Shown one piece after another: positions 26,671 to 35,377 of a stretch of DNA of 64,000 nucleotides; position 1 is the first letter of the stretch, and every line of letters starts with the position of its first letter. A program made the position numbers and the translations under genes. The stretch lies in the NCBI GenBank assembly GCA_965213735.1, contig CBDCAB010000006.1, positions 992,001 to 1,056,000 on the forward strand, written 5' to 3'. This DNA comes from CALDTK01 sp965213735. Its GTDB lineage: Bacteria; Bacteroidota; Bacteroidia; Chitinophagales; Saprospiraceae. Under the pieces are notes generated by a model, which did no database searches, was not told the origin of the DNA, and saw only the letters and a program-made list of their open reading frames with translations.

Positions 26671-26746
26671 GTAGGTTCTTTGCTAACACAACACCAGATT
26701 TCGAGCATGAGGTTCATCACACTCATCGCGCATGTAGCTTGCCGCC

Positions 26747-27340
26747 GTGCTGTGCAGCTCCCTCCCCTACTTCGGCTCCCTTGCCACATGGGCCGCTTTT
26801 GTGCGTGCAGGTGAGGTCTGCTTTCGCCAAAATGAGAGATTCCAACGGCGCAGCGAACACAACCGCACAGAAATAGCCAGTTCGCAGGGGCGACAGCTTC
26901 TGAGTGTGCCTTTAGCAGGAGGCAGAAACCAGCGGGTGGAAATATCAGTTGCACAAATTGATCAGCGTCAGAAATGGCAGCGTCAGCATTGGTTAAGTAT
27001 CGTCGCAGCTTACGGATCAGCACCTTTTTGGACAGAATTTCAAGATGGTCTCGAAGCTTTGTTTCTCTGCACCTACCAGCAGCTTTGGGATCTGAATTGG
27101 GCCTGCGTCAGCCACGTAAACGACGAACTAAATGCAGGACTCGTTTTACGAAAGTGTGCTGCACCTACCCCTCCAGATAGAACTGAAAGTTTTGCGCAAG
27201 CAGAAACCTCTCAGGAATTGACGCCATATCCACAGGTGTTTAGCGAGCGCACCGGATGGCAAGCCAACCTCAGCATCCTCGACCTGATGCTTTGCCAAGG
27301 GCCAGCCGCAGTGGGCTACCTTTCGGCCGTACCAGTCTAG
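26747..27340 (+). CDS. WbqC-family protein
   Basis: 197-aa WbqC-like protein, a family often found in polysaccharide or glycan gene clusters and of uncertain biochemical role. Recognised by LPYFGSLATWAAFVRAGEVCF near the start, FQRRSEHNRTEIASSQG and LLSVPLAGGRNQRVEISVAQI. An in-frame TAG at 26735 and the family N-terminus point to the GTG at 26747 as the start. It carries a near-exact copy of the dispersed motif at 26820-26833. The dynamin-like gene follows immediately and may be translated with it. Confidence 0.75.
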   Translation: MLCSSLPYFGSLATWAAFVRAGEVCFRQNERFQRRSEHNRTEIASSQGRQLLSVPLAGGRNQRVEISVAQIDQRQKWQRQHWLSIVAAYGSAPFWTEFQDGLEALFLCTYQQLWDLNWACVSHVNDELNAGLVLRKCAAPTPPDRTESFAQAETSQELTPYPQVFSERTGWQANLSILDLMLCQGPAAVGYLSAVPV

Positions 27341-27348
27341 CTCATCTC

Positions 27349-29073
27349 GTGGCCGCTCCTTTACTCTCACAAGCACTTCAACAAGCGCGCGTACACGTGG
27401 AAGAGGTGGTGCGCGACCTGCACAGTTTGGCCACCGACATTGGTAAGGCCGACATGGCCGCCAAACTCGACGACCTGCGTGAGCGCATTCGCGACCCCTT
27501 TCTGTTCGTGATCTGCGGAGAAGTAAAAGCCGGCAAATCAAGCTTCATCAACGCCCTGCTCGGTACTGGAGAAGAAATAGCGAAAGTAGCGCCGCAACCC
27601 ATGACAGATACGGTGCAGCAAATACTCTATGGACCTGAGAAAAATAGCATAGAAGTCAATCCATACTTAAAAAAGGTATTTCTTCCCGTAGATATACTTC
27701 AAGAAATAGCTATAGTCGACACTCCAGGTACCAATACAATCGTAGAGCATCATCAGGAAATAACCGAGCGCTTTATCCCAGGCAGCGATCTGGTCGTTTT
27801 CGTATTTGAAGCCAAAAATCCATACCGACAGAGTGCATGGGATTTCTTCGACTACATCCACGGCGACTGGAAACGTAAAGTAATATTCGTCCTGCAGCAA
27901 AAAGATCTCTTGCCCGCAGAAGATTTAGCCGTAAATGTGCAGGGGGTCACCGCGCAAGCTCATAAAAAGGGCGTGGAGCAACCTGTAGTCTTTGCCGTGA
28001 GTGCCCTACAAGAGCAGCAAGGACTGCAAGAAGAAAGCGGTTTCGCAGGACTGTTTGCCTATATCCGCGACAATATAACTGGAGGTAAAGCAGCTGGTTT
28101 AAAAATTATAAATTCGGTCGATACTGCGGCGCAGATGCTGGCTAGAGTCAGTGGGGGATTAGACGAACGCAAAGCCGCGTTTGCAGCCGATGTCAATTTT
28201 CGTACAGAGGTGAAAGAGACCTTAACTCGGCATGAGCACCAGGCAAAGCGCCAAATTGAGACCCTCACCGAAAATCTCCTTGCTGCTTATGATCGTAGCA
28301 CCTCCGAGCGAGGCCGCGAATTAGCCAAAGGAACATCCTTTCCAGCTCTCTTTAAACGCGCCGTTGCTGGCATATTTACTAAAGAAGCAGGCACCAAAGA
28401 ATGGCTAGAATCCTTTACAAAAACGATGCAGTCCGACCTGACCAAGGAACTGAGTCTGCGACTCAAAGAAGGGGTCAATGATCTTGCTCAAAGCCTCCAG
28501 AACATGACGCAGACAGTGCACCTGATGGTCCAGCAGAAAGCCCTGCAGCTGCCGAGTGATGGGGTATTCTTCAGTGAAGTAGCCGACAAGCGAGCGGCAA
28601 TATTAATCGAATTACAGGAAGCATTCGATCGGTTCATCAACCGCTCAGAAAGCTTCGAAGGGCGGGAACTGTTTGCGGATAGAGATAAACTCGGCTCAAA
28701 TTTGCTCACGGGCAGCGGAATTGCCGTCATTGGTACAGTGCTCGCGGCTGTGACTCAGCTAGCCGTATTCGACATCACCGGCGGGGTACTGGCGACGCTG
28801 GGAATTGCTTTCGCTGGCATCACCACAAGCGTCAAACGGCGTAAACTACTTGCCGAATACGAGCGCGAAATTCAGGTTGGTCGCGAGCGCCTGCGCGAAG
28901 AAGTCACCACCAAACTCGAAAGCTACGCCCACATGATCCGTGAGCGCATCGAGCGGCACTTCGAAACGCTCGACGCCCACCTTGCAAAAGAACGCACCGC
29001 CGTGGAAGCATTGAGCCAGCGCGTTGAGCAGCTCGACCAACGTCTCAATGAGGTACGGGCGAGCCTTAGCTAG
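27349..29073 (+). CDS. Bacterial dynamin-like GTPase
   Basis: Dynamin-superfamily GTPase (about 574 aa) predicted to bind or remodel membranes. The G1 loop GEVKAGKSS is at 57-65, G2-type T in MTDT, G3 DTPG at 124-127 and a G4-like QQKD at 183-186. A helical stalk follows. A paired hydrophobic segment at about 455-495 (GSGIAVIGTVLAAVTQLA, ITGGVLATLGIAFAGI) is the likely membrane paddle, then a C-terminal coiled coil. I choose the GTG at 27349, 8 nt after the WbqC stop; the ATG at 27256 would add 31 Pro/Arg-rich residues encoded inside the WbqC gene. Single copy here, so it may act as a homo-oligomer. Confidence 0.85.
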   Translation: MAAPLLSQALQQARVHVEEVVRDLHSLATDIGKADMAAKLDDLRERIRDPFLFVICGEVKAGKSSFINALLGTGEEIAKVAPQPMTDTVQQILYGPEKNSIEVNPYLKKVFLPVDILQEIAIVDTPGTNTIVEHHQEITERFIPGSDLVVFVFEAKNPYRQSAWDFFDYIHGDWKRKVIFVLQQKDLLPAEDLAVNVQGVTAQAHKKGVEQPVVFAVSALQEQQGLQEESGFAGLFAYIRDNITGGKAAGLKIINSVDTAAQMLARVSGGLDERKAAFAADVNFRTEVKETLTRHEHQAKRQIETLTENLLAAYDRSTSERGRELAKGTSFPALFKRAVAGIFTKEAGTKEWLESFTKTMQSDLTKELSLRLKEGVNDLAQSLQNMTQTVHLMVQQKALQLPSDGVFFSEVADKRAAILIELQEAFDRFINRSESFEGRELFADRDKLGSNLLTGSGIAVIGTVLAAVTQLAVFDITGGVLATLGIAFAGITTSVKRRKLLAEYEREIQVGRERLREEVTTKLESYAHMIRERIERHFETLDAHLAKERTAVEALSQRVEQLDQRLNEVRASLS

Positions 29074-29116
29074 CGTTATTCTACTCTCCGAGCTGTTGCC
29101 ACACTAACTATTGCCC

Positions 29117-30997
29117 ATGAAATTTGCCACCGTTTGGCTGCTACCGCTGACCCTACTCCTGGCGCTCAGTAGCTGCACTTCCTCCACAGAATCTGGTGAA
29201 GGAAACTTCTCCAGCACCGTCAGCAATGCCGATCCCCACAGCTACGGCAATCCCGCCGAGGCAAAGGCAACACATCTCGCGCTTGATCTAGAAGTTGATT
29301 TCGCCAGGCAACTACTCCACGGTAGCGCCACCTGGAACATCGAGCATCGCAATGCCTCGCACATCACTTTCGATACCGATAATTTACTGATAGAGCGCGT
29401 GGAGGTGAGCGGACCAGGCGCTGCGCCACAAGAAGTCACGTTTAGCCTTGGGCAAGAGGACGAACTGCTCGGAACTCCCCTGCATATCCCCCTCGACGAG
29501 GAGAGCCATCAGGTCACAATTCATTACGCGACCTCACCTGGCGCTGAAGCCCTGCAGTGGCTCGACGCCACACAAACAGCTACCGATGCTCCATTTATGT
29601 TTAGTCAAGGGCAGGCTATTCTCACCAGAAGTTGGATTCCTATTCAAGATAGTCCTGGCAATCGCATTACTTATGACGCGAAGCTAAGGGTACCTCCAGG
29701 CCTGATGGCCGTGATGAGTGCTAGCAATGTGCAGACGGTCAATCCTTCCGGTCACTACACTTTTAGGATGGAGCAGCCCATCCCTCCTTACCTGATTGCA
29801 ATTGCGGTAGGCGAGCTCGCCTTTGTGCCTATCGGTAGCGAAACGGGTGTGTATGCAGCGCCGAGCGTCGCGCAGTTTGCGGCAGAAGAATTTGCTCAAG
29901 TCGATGACATGATGGAGGCAGCCGAGCGACTTTATGGACCTTATCCCTGGGGCCGCTACGATATTCTCGTGCTCCCACCGAGCTTTCCTTTTGGCGGAAT
30001 GGAAAATCCGAAGCTGACTTTTGCAACTCCCACTATTCTCGTCGGCGACGGCTCTCTCACCAGCCTCATCGCGCATGAATTGGCGCATTCATGGAGTGGC
30101 AACCTCGTCACCAATGCTACCTGGCATGACTTCTGGCTCAACGAAGGGATCACTACCTACATCGAGCGCCGCATCATGGAGGAGGTCAGCGGCCGTGACT
30201 ATGCCGATATGCTGCTCACGCTCGGCTACCAAGATTTAGAAGCCGATCTCGCTGATTTAGATAGTGCCGATCAGCACCTGCGGCTGGCGCTGGAGGGTCG
30301 TAATCCCGATGATGGAATGACTGACATCGCATATGAGAAAGGTAGCCTGCTCATGCAGTCGCTCGAGCAAGAGGTAGGCCGCGAGCGCTTCGATGCCTTT
30401 CTGCGACAGTACTTCGCTGACCATAAATTTCGCACCATTACTACTGATGCTTTTATCGCTTACGCAAAACAGCACCTGCTACAGCCAGCCAATAGCGACT
30501 TTAATTTAGAAGCTTGGATAGATCAACCAGGAATCCCAGCAGATGCTTTTCGTGTGAGCAAAAGCCGACGCTTTGTTACGGTGGATTCGCTGCGTGAGGG
30601 ATACTTGGCTGGCAACATTATTCCCGATGGTGCTACACAAAACTGGAGCACTAACGAATGGTTATACTTTATCCGGCGACTGCCTACAGATGTGGATACC
30701 TATACATTGCAGCTCCTCGACCAGCAGTACAAGTTTAAAGACAGCCAAAATGCAGAGATAGCAGCTGCCTGGTTTGAGCTTGCCATTCGCAACGGCTACG
30801 CGATGGAGATTGTGCCGCAGATAGAGAAGTTCTTGGTGCGCGTGGGCAGACGGAAGTTCTTGACTCCACTCTACCGTGCAATGAAGGAGCGAGGCATGCT
30901 TACTACAGCTCAACAAATCTACGCGAAAGCACGGCCGGGCTATCACGCTGTGACGCGCGGCACAATGGATGCACTACTCGACTATGAGGTGGGTTAG
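29117..30997 (+). CDS. M1-family zinc metallopeptidase, lipoprotein
   Basis: Aminopeptidase of the M1/leukotriene-A4-hydrolase type, probably anchored in the outer membrane or exposed in the periplasm. The lipoprotein signal (LLLALSSC) puts the lipidated Cys near residue 20. The beta-sandwich N-domain leads to GGMEN (about 294), the zinc motif HELAHSWSGN starting at His320, and WLNEG (about 341). The C-terminal helical domain (ALQLLDQQYKFKDSQNAEIAA-type repeats) matches the LTA4H C-domain. The ATG at 29117 is preferred to TTG at 29111. Stop codons overlap with the convergent M23 gene by 4 bp. Confidence 0.9.
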   Translation: MKFATVWLLPLTLLLALSSCTSSTESGEGNFSSTVSNADPHSYGNPAEAKATHLALDLEVDFARQLLHGSATWNIEHRNASHITFDTDNLLIERVEVSGPGAAPQEVTFSLGQEDELLGTPLHIPLDEESHQVTIHYATSPGAEALQWLDATQTATDAPFMFSQGQAILTRSWIPIQDSPGNRITYDAKLRVPPGLMAVMSASNVQTVNPSGHYTFRMEQPIPPYLIAIAVGELAFVPIGSETGVYAAPSVAQFAAEEFAQVDDMMEAAERLYGPYPWGRYDILVLPPSFPFGGMENPKLTFATPTILVGDGSLTSLIAHELAHSWSGNLVTNATWHDFWLNEGITTYIERRIMEEVSGRDYADMLLTLGYQDLEADLADLDSADQHLRLALEGRNPDDGMTDIAYEKGSLLMQSLEQEVGRERFDAFLRQYFADHKFRTITTDAFIAYAKQHLLQPANSDFNLEAWIDQPGIPADAFRVSKSRRFVTVDSLREGYLAGNIIPDGATQNWSTNEWLYFIRRLPTDVDTYTLQLLDQQYKFKDSQNAEIAAAWFELAIRNGYAMEIVPQIEKFLVRVGRRKFLTPLYRAMKERGMLTTAQQIYAKARPGYHAVTRGTMDALLDYEVG

Positions 30998-32340
30998 CTC
31001 CTGTGGCTGTGGCCGTGATCGTGGATATGCGCTGTCGTAGCTGAAGCAAGTCCGTCTACAATAGCATCGCGATCATAATCCAGCAACTCGAGGAGCGTGT
31101 CGCGCTCAGCAAAGTACTCCTCAATCAAATGAGCTGGCAGTGGTTTGCCCATCGGTAGCTCTTGATTGAGGTGGTTGACTTGCTTGCCTCCTTTCCAGAA
31201 GCGGAAGCAGACATGAGGACCGGTAGCAAGGCCGGTACTGCCTACATAGCCAATCGTTTCGCCCTGATTCACCCACTGTCCAGGTCGCATACCTTTTACG
31301 TGCCGAGACATATGGAGGTACTGCGTGGTATAGGTATCGTCGTGCTTGATTTTGACATACTTGCCATTGCCACGGGTACGTGAGACCTCAATAACTTTTC
31401 CATCCGCGACGGCTATAATTGGAGTACCGGTTGCGGCTGCGTAGTCAGTGCCGTAGTGTGGCTTGCGGCGCTTCAACACGGGGTGAAAGCGGCGCAGATT
31501 GTAGGCTGAACTAATACGCGCACCCGGCACAGGACTCAGCAAAAATCCGCTGGTCATGTTCTCTCCGGCAAGGCTGTAGTAGCCATTGATGCCTTCCTCT
31601 GGTCGCTCAAAGTGTATAGCGAGAACATCGCGGTCGTTATGGCGCAGCCGAACTGCTTTCACGCGGCCGACGCCTTTATCTTCCCCGGCCACGAGTTTGC
31701 GCTCGTACACCATTTCGAAGTTGTCGCCTTTGTTGAGGCTACGAAGGCTAATGCCGCTTTCAATCGCACGCTGCACGCCGAGTGCGAGCTTAGCTGAATG
31801 GCCTTGATCGGTGACGGCATTCCAGAGGTTGCTGGTGATGATACCGCTTCCGTGGAGCAGCTGGGTGGTCACTTCTTCGGCACGTACATAGCTATCACCG
31901 CGAGTGAAGTCGAAGATTACCTGTTCGTATCCGTTCGGCTCGTACACCACGTAATCGGGCAATTCTTGTCCGCTGCGGGTGAAGATGGTGTAGGGGCGAT
32001 CGGCAATGAGCTTGTTCGCATCTAGTACTCGGAGCGCACTGGCCTGGAGATTGGCCGTAAGGTCTGGATCGGCGTTAAAATCCTGAAGGAGTTCGCTGAG
32101 GCTGGTGCCACGTTTAATTGCTCTGGTCTCGATGCTTTCGTACCGCTCTTGTTCGAGGCCGAACTTATAGGTCGGCACCGTGAGTGGAAAGGCTCCGAGG
32201 TTGTGGGTAGCTTCGACACCAGACTGAAGTCCGAAGGCTGCGATAATGGTGGTGGCGAAGAGTGCTGCTGCGCGTAGCGATGAGCGAATAGCTGTAGTTC
32301 TGATCACGTGTGTTGTTTCCCTGCTCTTGTGTAGCTCCAT
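30994..32340 (-). CDS. M23-family peptidase with His-rich tail
   Basis: 448-aa exported LytM/M23 endopeptidase acting on peptidoglycan cross-links, with a Csd3/MepM-like inhibitory N-terminal region. The N-terminus carries a hydrophobic anchor (about 20-40). Catalytic segments are RRFHPVLKRRKPHYGTDYA (zinc His and Asp) and PHVCFRFWKGGKQV, where HVCFRF replaces the more common HLHFE. The last residues, HIHDHGHSHRS, form a histidine-rich tail that could bind metal. It is unusual for this family and might help load zinc. Convergent with the M1 peptidase gene. Confidence 0.87.
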   Translation of the reverse strand: MELHKSRETTHVIRTTAIRSSLRAAALFATTIIAAFGLQSGVEATHNLGAFPLTVPTYKFGLEQERYESIETRAIKRGTSLSELLQDFNADPDLTANLQASALRVLDANKLIADRPYTIFTRSGQELPDYVVYEPNGYEQVIFDFTRGDSYVRAEEVTTQLLHGSGIITSNLWNAVTDQGHSAKLALGVQRAIESGISLRSLNKGDNFEMVYERKLVAGEDKGVGRVKAVRLRHNDRDVLAIHFERPEEGINGYYSLAGENMTSGFLLSPVPGARISSAYNLRRFHPVLKRRKPHYGTDYAAATGTPIIAVADGKVIEVSRTRGNGKYVKIKHDDTYTTQYLHMSRHVKGMRPGQWVNQGETIGYVGSTGLATGPHVCFRFWKGGKQVNHLNQELPMGKPLPAHLIEEYFAERDTLLELLDYDRDAIVDGLASATTAHIHDHGHSHRS

Positions 32341-32549
32341 TGAGCGGTGGCGAAAGTAGTTGATCGTGGGGACGGTACTAAGTCATCAGGTCAACCGAAT
32401 GAATGATCCAAGTCAGAATATCATTCGGTTTTTGTGGCTGTTTGCGTTTCTCACCTCATTTCCGCTGGGCTGCAATGGCTGATTCCACCCTTAGTCTGCA
32501 AGCTTCTTGCCTAATTCGAGGCGGTGAGCGCCAGCATCTTGCAAGGACC

Positions 32550-33173
32550 TCACTTGCAGCGCATTAGACCCAAAATTTCTTGTCCAGCTCGGGGTGCAAT
32601 AGAGTCATTGAACGTCTCCCACACTTCCACATTGAAGTACTGTTCGAACAGGGGGCGATACTCGTCACGCGACCCTCCAAAGGGTGGACCGGCTGTGGGA
32701 AACTTTCTGTCGAAAAGTAGCCCAAGCCAGACGCCGGCTGGCTGTAGCAGCCTCGCACACTGTGCCACGTACTGTTCGCGCTGGGCTGGATCAATGGCAC
32801 AGAAGAATGTTTGTTCAACGATGACATCAAATTTTACGTCGAGCGAGAAGAAATCGCCTAGCAGCAAATGATCGTCCAGTTCCCAGTCGCGTGGATAGTC
32901 TCTGTCGCTACCGAAGCGGACAAAATTTTCGCGTAGCTGCTGGAAAGCTTGGGCAGACCAGTCGCACACGTAGACATTGAAATAGCCAGCCATCCAGAGG
33001 GCTACTGCTTCGTGTCCCGCCCCTGCTCCCGGTATAAGTATGGGATCAGTAGGCTGTGTGCGAGCGAGCACCTGATGTACCAGTCCGCTGTTTGCCTCAC
33101 CGATATCCCAACCTGTTTGTGCGCTCAGGTAGCGCTCCGACCAGTAGTCGGAATCTAATTCTGTACGTGCCAA
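32550..33173 (-). CDS. SAM-dependent methyltransferase, thiopurine-S-methyltransferase family
   Basis: 207-aa class I methyltransferase of the TPMT family, cytoplasmic. It shows YWSERYLSAQTGWDIGEANSGL near the start, the SAM-binding ILIPGAGAGHEAVALWMAG (about 61-79), VYVCDWSAQAF, and a VEQTFFCAI motif IV. Bacterial members methylate selenium, tellurium or sulfur compounds, but the true substrate here is unknown. No ATG fits; TTG at 33173 is the best start, and it lies inside the first copy of the 103-bp direct repeat (33170-33272), so the repeat supplies the 5' untranslated region. Confidence 0.82.
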   Translation of the reverse strand: MARTELDSDYWSERYLSAQTGWDIGEANSGLVHQVLARTQPTDPILIPGAGAGHEAVALWMAGYFNVYVCDWSAQAFQQLRENFVRFGSDRDYPRDWELDDHLLLGDFFSLDVKFDVIVEQTFFCAIDPAQREQYVAQCARLLQPAGVWLGLLFDRKFPTAGPPFGGSRDEYRPLFEQYFNVEVWETFNDSIAPRAGQEILGLMRCK

Positions 33174-33272
33174 GGCAGCGAAATTAGCACTTCAAGCGTC
33201 TATACAATCAAGACAGATGAATTTATACAAGCCCAACTGAGCGATCGGTTGGGTTTTGTCTTGCCAGACAGT
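33170..33272. repeat. Direct repeat copy 1 (about 105 bp)
   Basis: Diverged duplicate of 34334-34440. Both begin CCAAGGCAG, contain GAAATTAGCAC and ACTGAGCGATC, and end AGACAGT, in the same order and orientation about 1.16 kb apart. The rest of the 420-bp gap 33174-33593 holds no supportable gene. Confidence 0.75.
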
Positions 33273-33593
33273 TCTGTTGCAGATTACAACTTCGGCGTAC
33301 CTGTTGCGACTCCAGCTCGGAGCTATGACTTCGCTGAGTAACATGCATTGCGCTTTAGCCACGGATACAGTGGGTACAGCATAGAGCGCGAAAGTGTTAT
33401 TGTATATGTCTTGGTAGACGGGCATGATGTAGATTGTGGTTATACATTGGTGATGTTTTCCGTTACGAGCGGTTGGCGGTGTACATCGCTCAGGTCTGTG
33501 ACGCTTTTTCAGCAGCCTTTGACATTGTTGGACGTGGACCATCGCTACGGATGGCCTCGTACACGCTTAATCTTCAAAATCCCTTAGTGTAGC

Positions 33594-34193
33594 ATGCTCC
33601 CAAGCCTTTCCCATAATTCCATTCTCTGCGACAGCAGCATCCGCCAATCAGCTTTATACCTGCTGGGCTGCTGCATGCTTCTTTCCCTCTTTGGCTGCAA
33701 AGAAGAGGTCATTGATCCTCATCGGCAGGGCGAGTTCACATATCAGATCAACGGGGAGCTGCGAAGCGGCAGCTTTGCCTATGCTGGATGTCTAGAGGGG
33801 ACTCCGTGCTTAGAGGGAGACCAAACATCGCTGTTTATATTCTTTGAAATAGATTCATCCTATAGTGATAATTCTATTCACTACACGTTCCCTTTGCAGC
33901 TAGGCAAGACGGTATGTTATCAAGACACACTGAAACGATATTTTCGTCCTTCTACTAATTTCTATACAACTTCTTCTAGTGGCCATGTGCTTTCGGCCAT
34001 GTGGGATGTCAACAAAAGTGACGATGTGGAAGATTATGTTGAGGTGCTGACTCTCACCGAGCAGCGGATGTCCGGTACATTCCAAGCATCATTTACCGTA
34101 CGTGCGAAGAATCCATATGGAGTACTTAGCCTACCAGATAAGATCGTGATTACCAATGGCTACTTCGATGTGCCTTTCGTAGATAATGAATAA
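33594..34193 (+). CDS. Hypothetical lipoprotein between direct repeats
   Basis: 199-aa protein of no family I recognise. The N-terminus contains a hydrophobic segment ending in the lipobox LLSLFGC (Cys at about 35), then a beta-rich mature part with six further cysteine-containing stretches (YAGCLEGTPCLEG, KTVCYQD). The start is uncertain: the ATG at 33594 gives a long n-region, whereas an internal ATG at 33675 would leave too short a signal. The gene is AT-richer than its neighbours and sits alone between two copies of a 105-bp direct repeat, compatible with recent arrival as a unit, though this is inference. Confidence 0.65.
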   Translation: MLPSLSHNSILCDSSIRQSALYLLGCCMLLSLFGCKEEVIDPHRQGEFTYQINGELRSGSFAYAGCLEGTPCLEGDQTSLFIFFEIDSSYSDNSIHYTFPLQLGKTVCYQDTLKRYFRPSTNFYTTSSSGHVLSAMWDVNKSDDVEDYVEVLTLTEQRMSGTFQASFTVRAKNPYGVLSLPDKIVITNGYFDVPFVDNE

Positions 34194-34333
34194 ATTTCTT
34201 TAGCGTGCGCTGCAGATTGTTCGGCTGCAAGTGCTCGCCTAGCGTGTAGCGTTACACATTGCTAGGTATCCAACAGTCCTTCTCGATTTTGTGCTAAAGC
34301 TATGTTTGGAGGCTAACCATCGTACTAACCAAG

Positions 34334-34440
34334 CCAAGGCAGTGAAATTAGCACGCTAAGCCTCTCTACGCACTAGACAGCAAAGTGTATACATACTCAA
34401 CTAACTGAGCGATCCTTTGGGTGTCGTCTGGTTAGACAGT
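34334..34440. repeat. Direct repeat copy 2 (about 105 bp)
   Basis: Second copy of the segment at 33170. It overlaps the last codons of the membrane-protein gene ending at 34432, so that gene's stop lies within the repeat. The 140 bp before it (34194-34333) shows only an imperfect inverted repeat around 34240-34268. Confidence 0.75.
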
Positions 34441-35316
34441 AGGTTCCTCAGCCGCAGGAGTGGCAGCACCTAACTCATGTCGAATGGCATTTGCACGTTC
34501 GGTGCTGAGGGCGAGATTATCAACCACCACGCGATCGCTCGTTTTTTCTTTTCCATCAGAATCTTGCGTTACCGTCGTTTCCACGATGTCCAGGTAGTGC
34601 GTCGTTTCACCTTCGAGTTGATATAATTCAAAACGCGTCACCTTGTTGCCTTGCGGCTCCGTGAGCAGTTTTGCGAAAGCGCCAACACCTTCATCAAGCA
34701 AAGTCTGCGCTAATTCTACGGGAGGCACCAAAGCATGATATACATGAGGCACCACATACTTGGGGTAAAACTTGCGATAGGTCTCACTATAGGGAACGAC
34801 CTTACTAGCGCCAGAAAGTAGCAGCGGTATACCAATGATTAGCAGAGCTTCTATTCCCCAAACAACCTTGCCGAAAGTACCGGTATTCGACATGCTGCCA
34901 ATCGACCAAACGCCCAGCTCGTTGAACAGCTCGAGGCCTGCAAACACACTTCCAGGAGACAGGATGAAACCGAAGTATTCTCCAACAGAAGCTATACCTT
35001 CGTTAAAGACTGAAGGAATATAAGCACACCAGTGAAAGTACCATCCCAATATGCCAGCCGTCAAAGCTAACAGTACGCGCCATTTCCTGGCCCGCACATG
35101 AGCAAAATCAGCAATCGCATTACTCATCAGCAGCAAAGCAAAGCCGAAGACGCCGCACACGATTAAATTCAGATAAACAATCGGGCTCCAATAAATAATG
35201 AGAGCATAGATATATGCCAGAATTAATGCTCCAACGACCACGCCGATAAAGCCAAGCAGTAGTCTAGCGGGCGAGACAGCATTGGTCGGTGTGTAGGTGG
35301 GGAGAATTGTACTCAT
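34432..35316 (-). CDS. Membrane protein of unknown function
   Basis: About 294 aa, no family recognised. Three to four hydrophobic helices occur in the first 120 residues (LLLGFIGVVVGALILAYIYAL, VYLNLIVCGVFGFALLLM, LLALTAGILGWYFHWC) and one more near 150-170 (ALLIIGIPLLLSGA). A C-terminal soluble tail (about 190-294) contains a helix and then a strand-rich, charged region ending EEPTV. The ATG at 35316 (MSTILPTYTP) fits better than 35364. It lies 62 bp after the sirtuin gene start region on the same strand and could be co-transcribed with it. Confidence 0.65.
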   Translation of the reverse strand: MSTILPTYTPTNAVSPARLLLGFIGVVVGALILAYIYALIIYWSPIVYLNLIVCGVFGFALLLMSNAIADFAHVRARKWRVLLALTAGILGWYFHWCAYIPSVFNEGIASVGEYFGFILSPGSVFAGLELFNELGVWSIGSMSNTGTFGKVVWGIEALLIIGIPLLLSGASKVVPYSETYRKFYPKYVVPHVYHALVPPVELAQTLLDEGVGAFAKLLTEPQGNKVTRFELYQLEGETTHYLDIVETTVTQDSDGKEKTSDRVVVDNLALSTERANAIRHELGAATPAAEEPTV

Positions 35317-35377
35317 AGCAATCCAAAATTTTATCAAAGAAAATAAATTTGCTCTATGTAGCACCCACTGTGGAAGA

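Noticed and set aside
28059..29040. Antisense open frames within the dynamin-like gene
   Set aside because: Shadow frames of a clear GTPase gene; no domain similarity.
33192..33542. Minus-strand open frame of 116 codons in the gap before the lipoprotein
   Set aside because: No recognisable domain, unusual composition, and partly inside the direct repeat.
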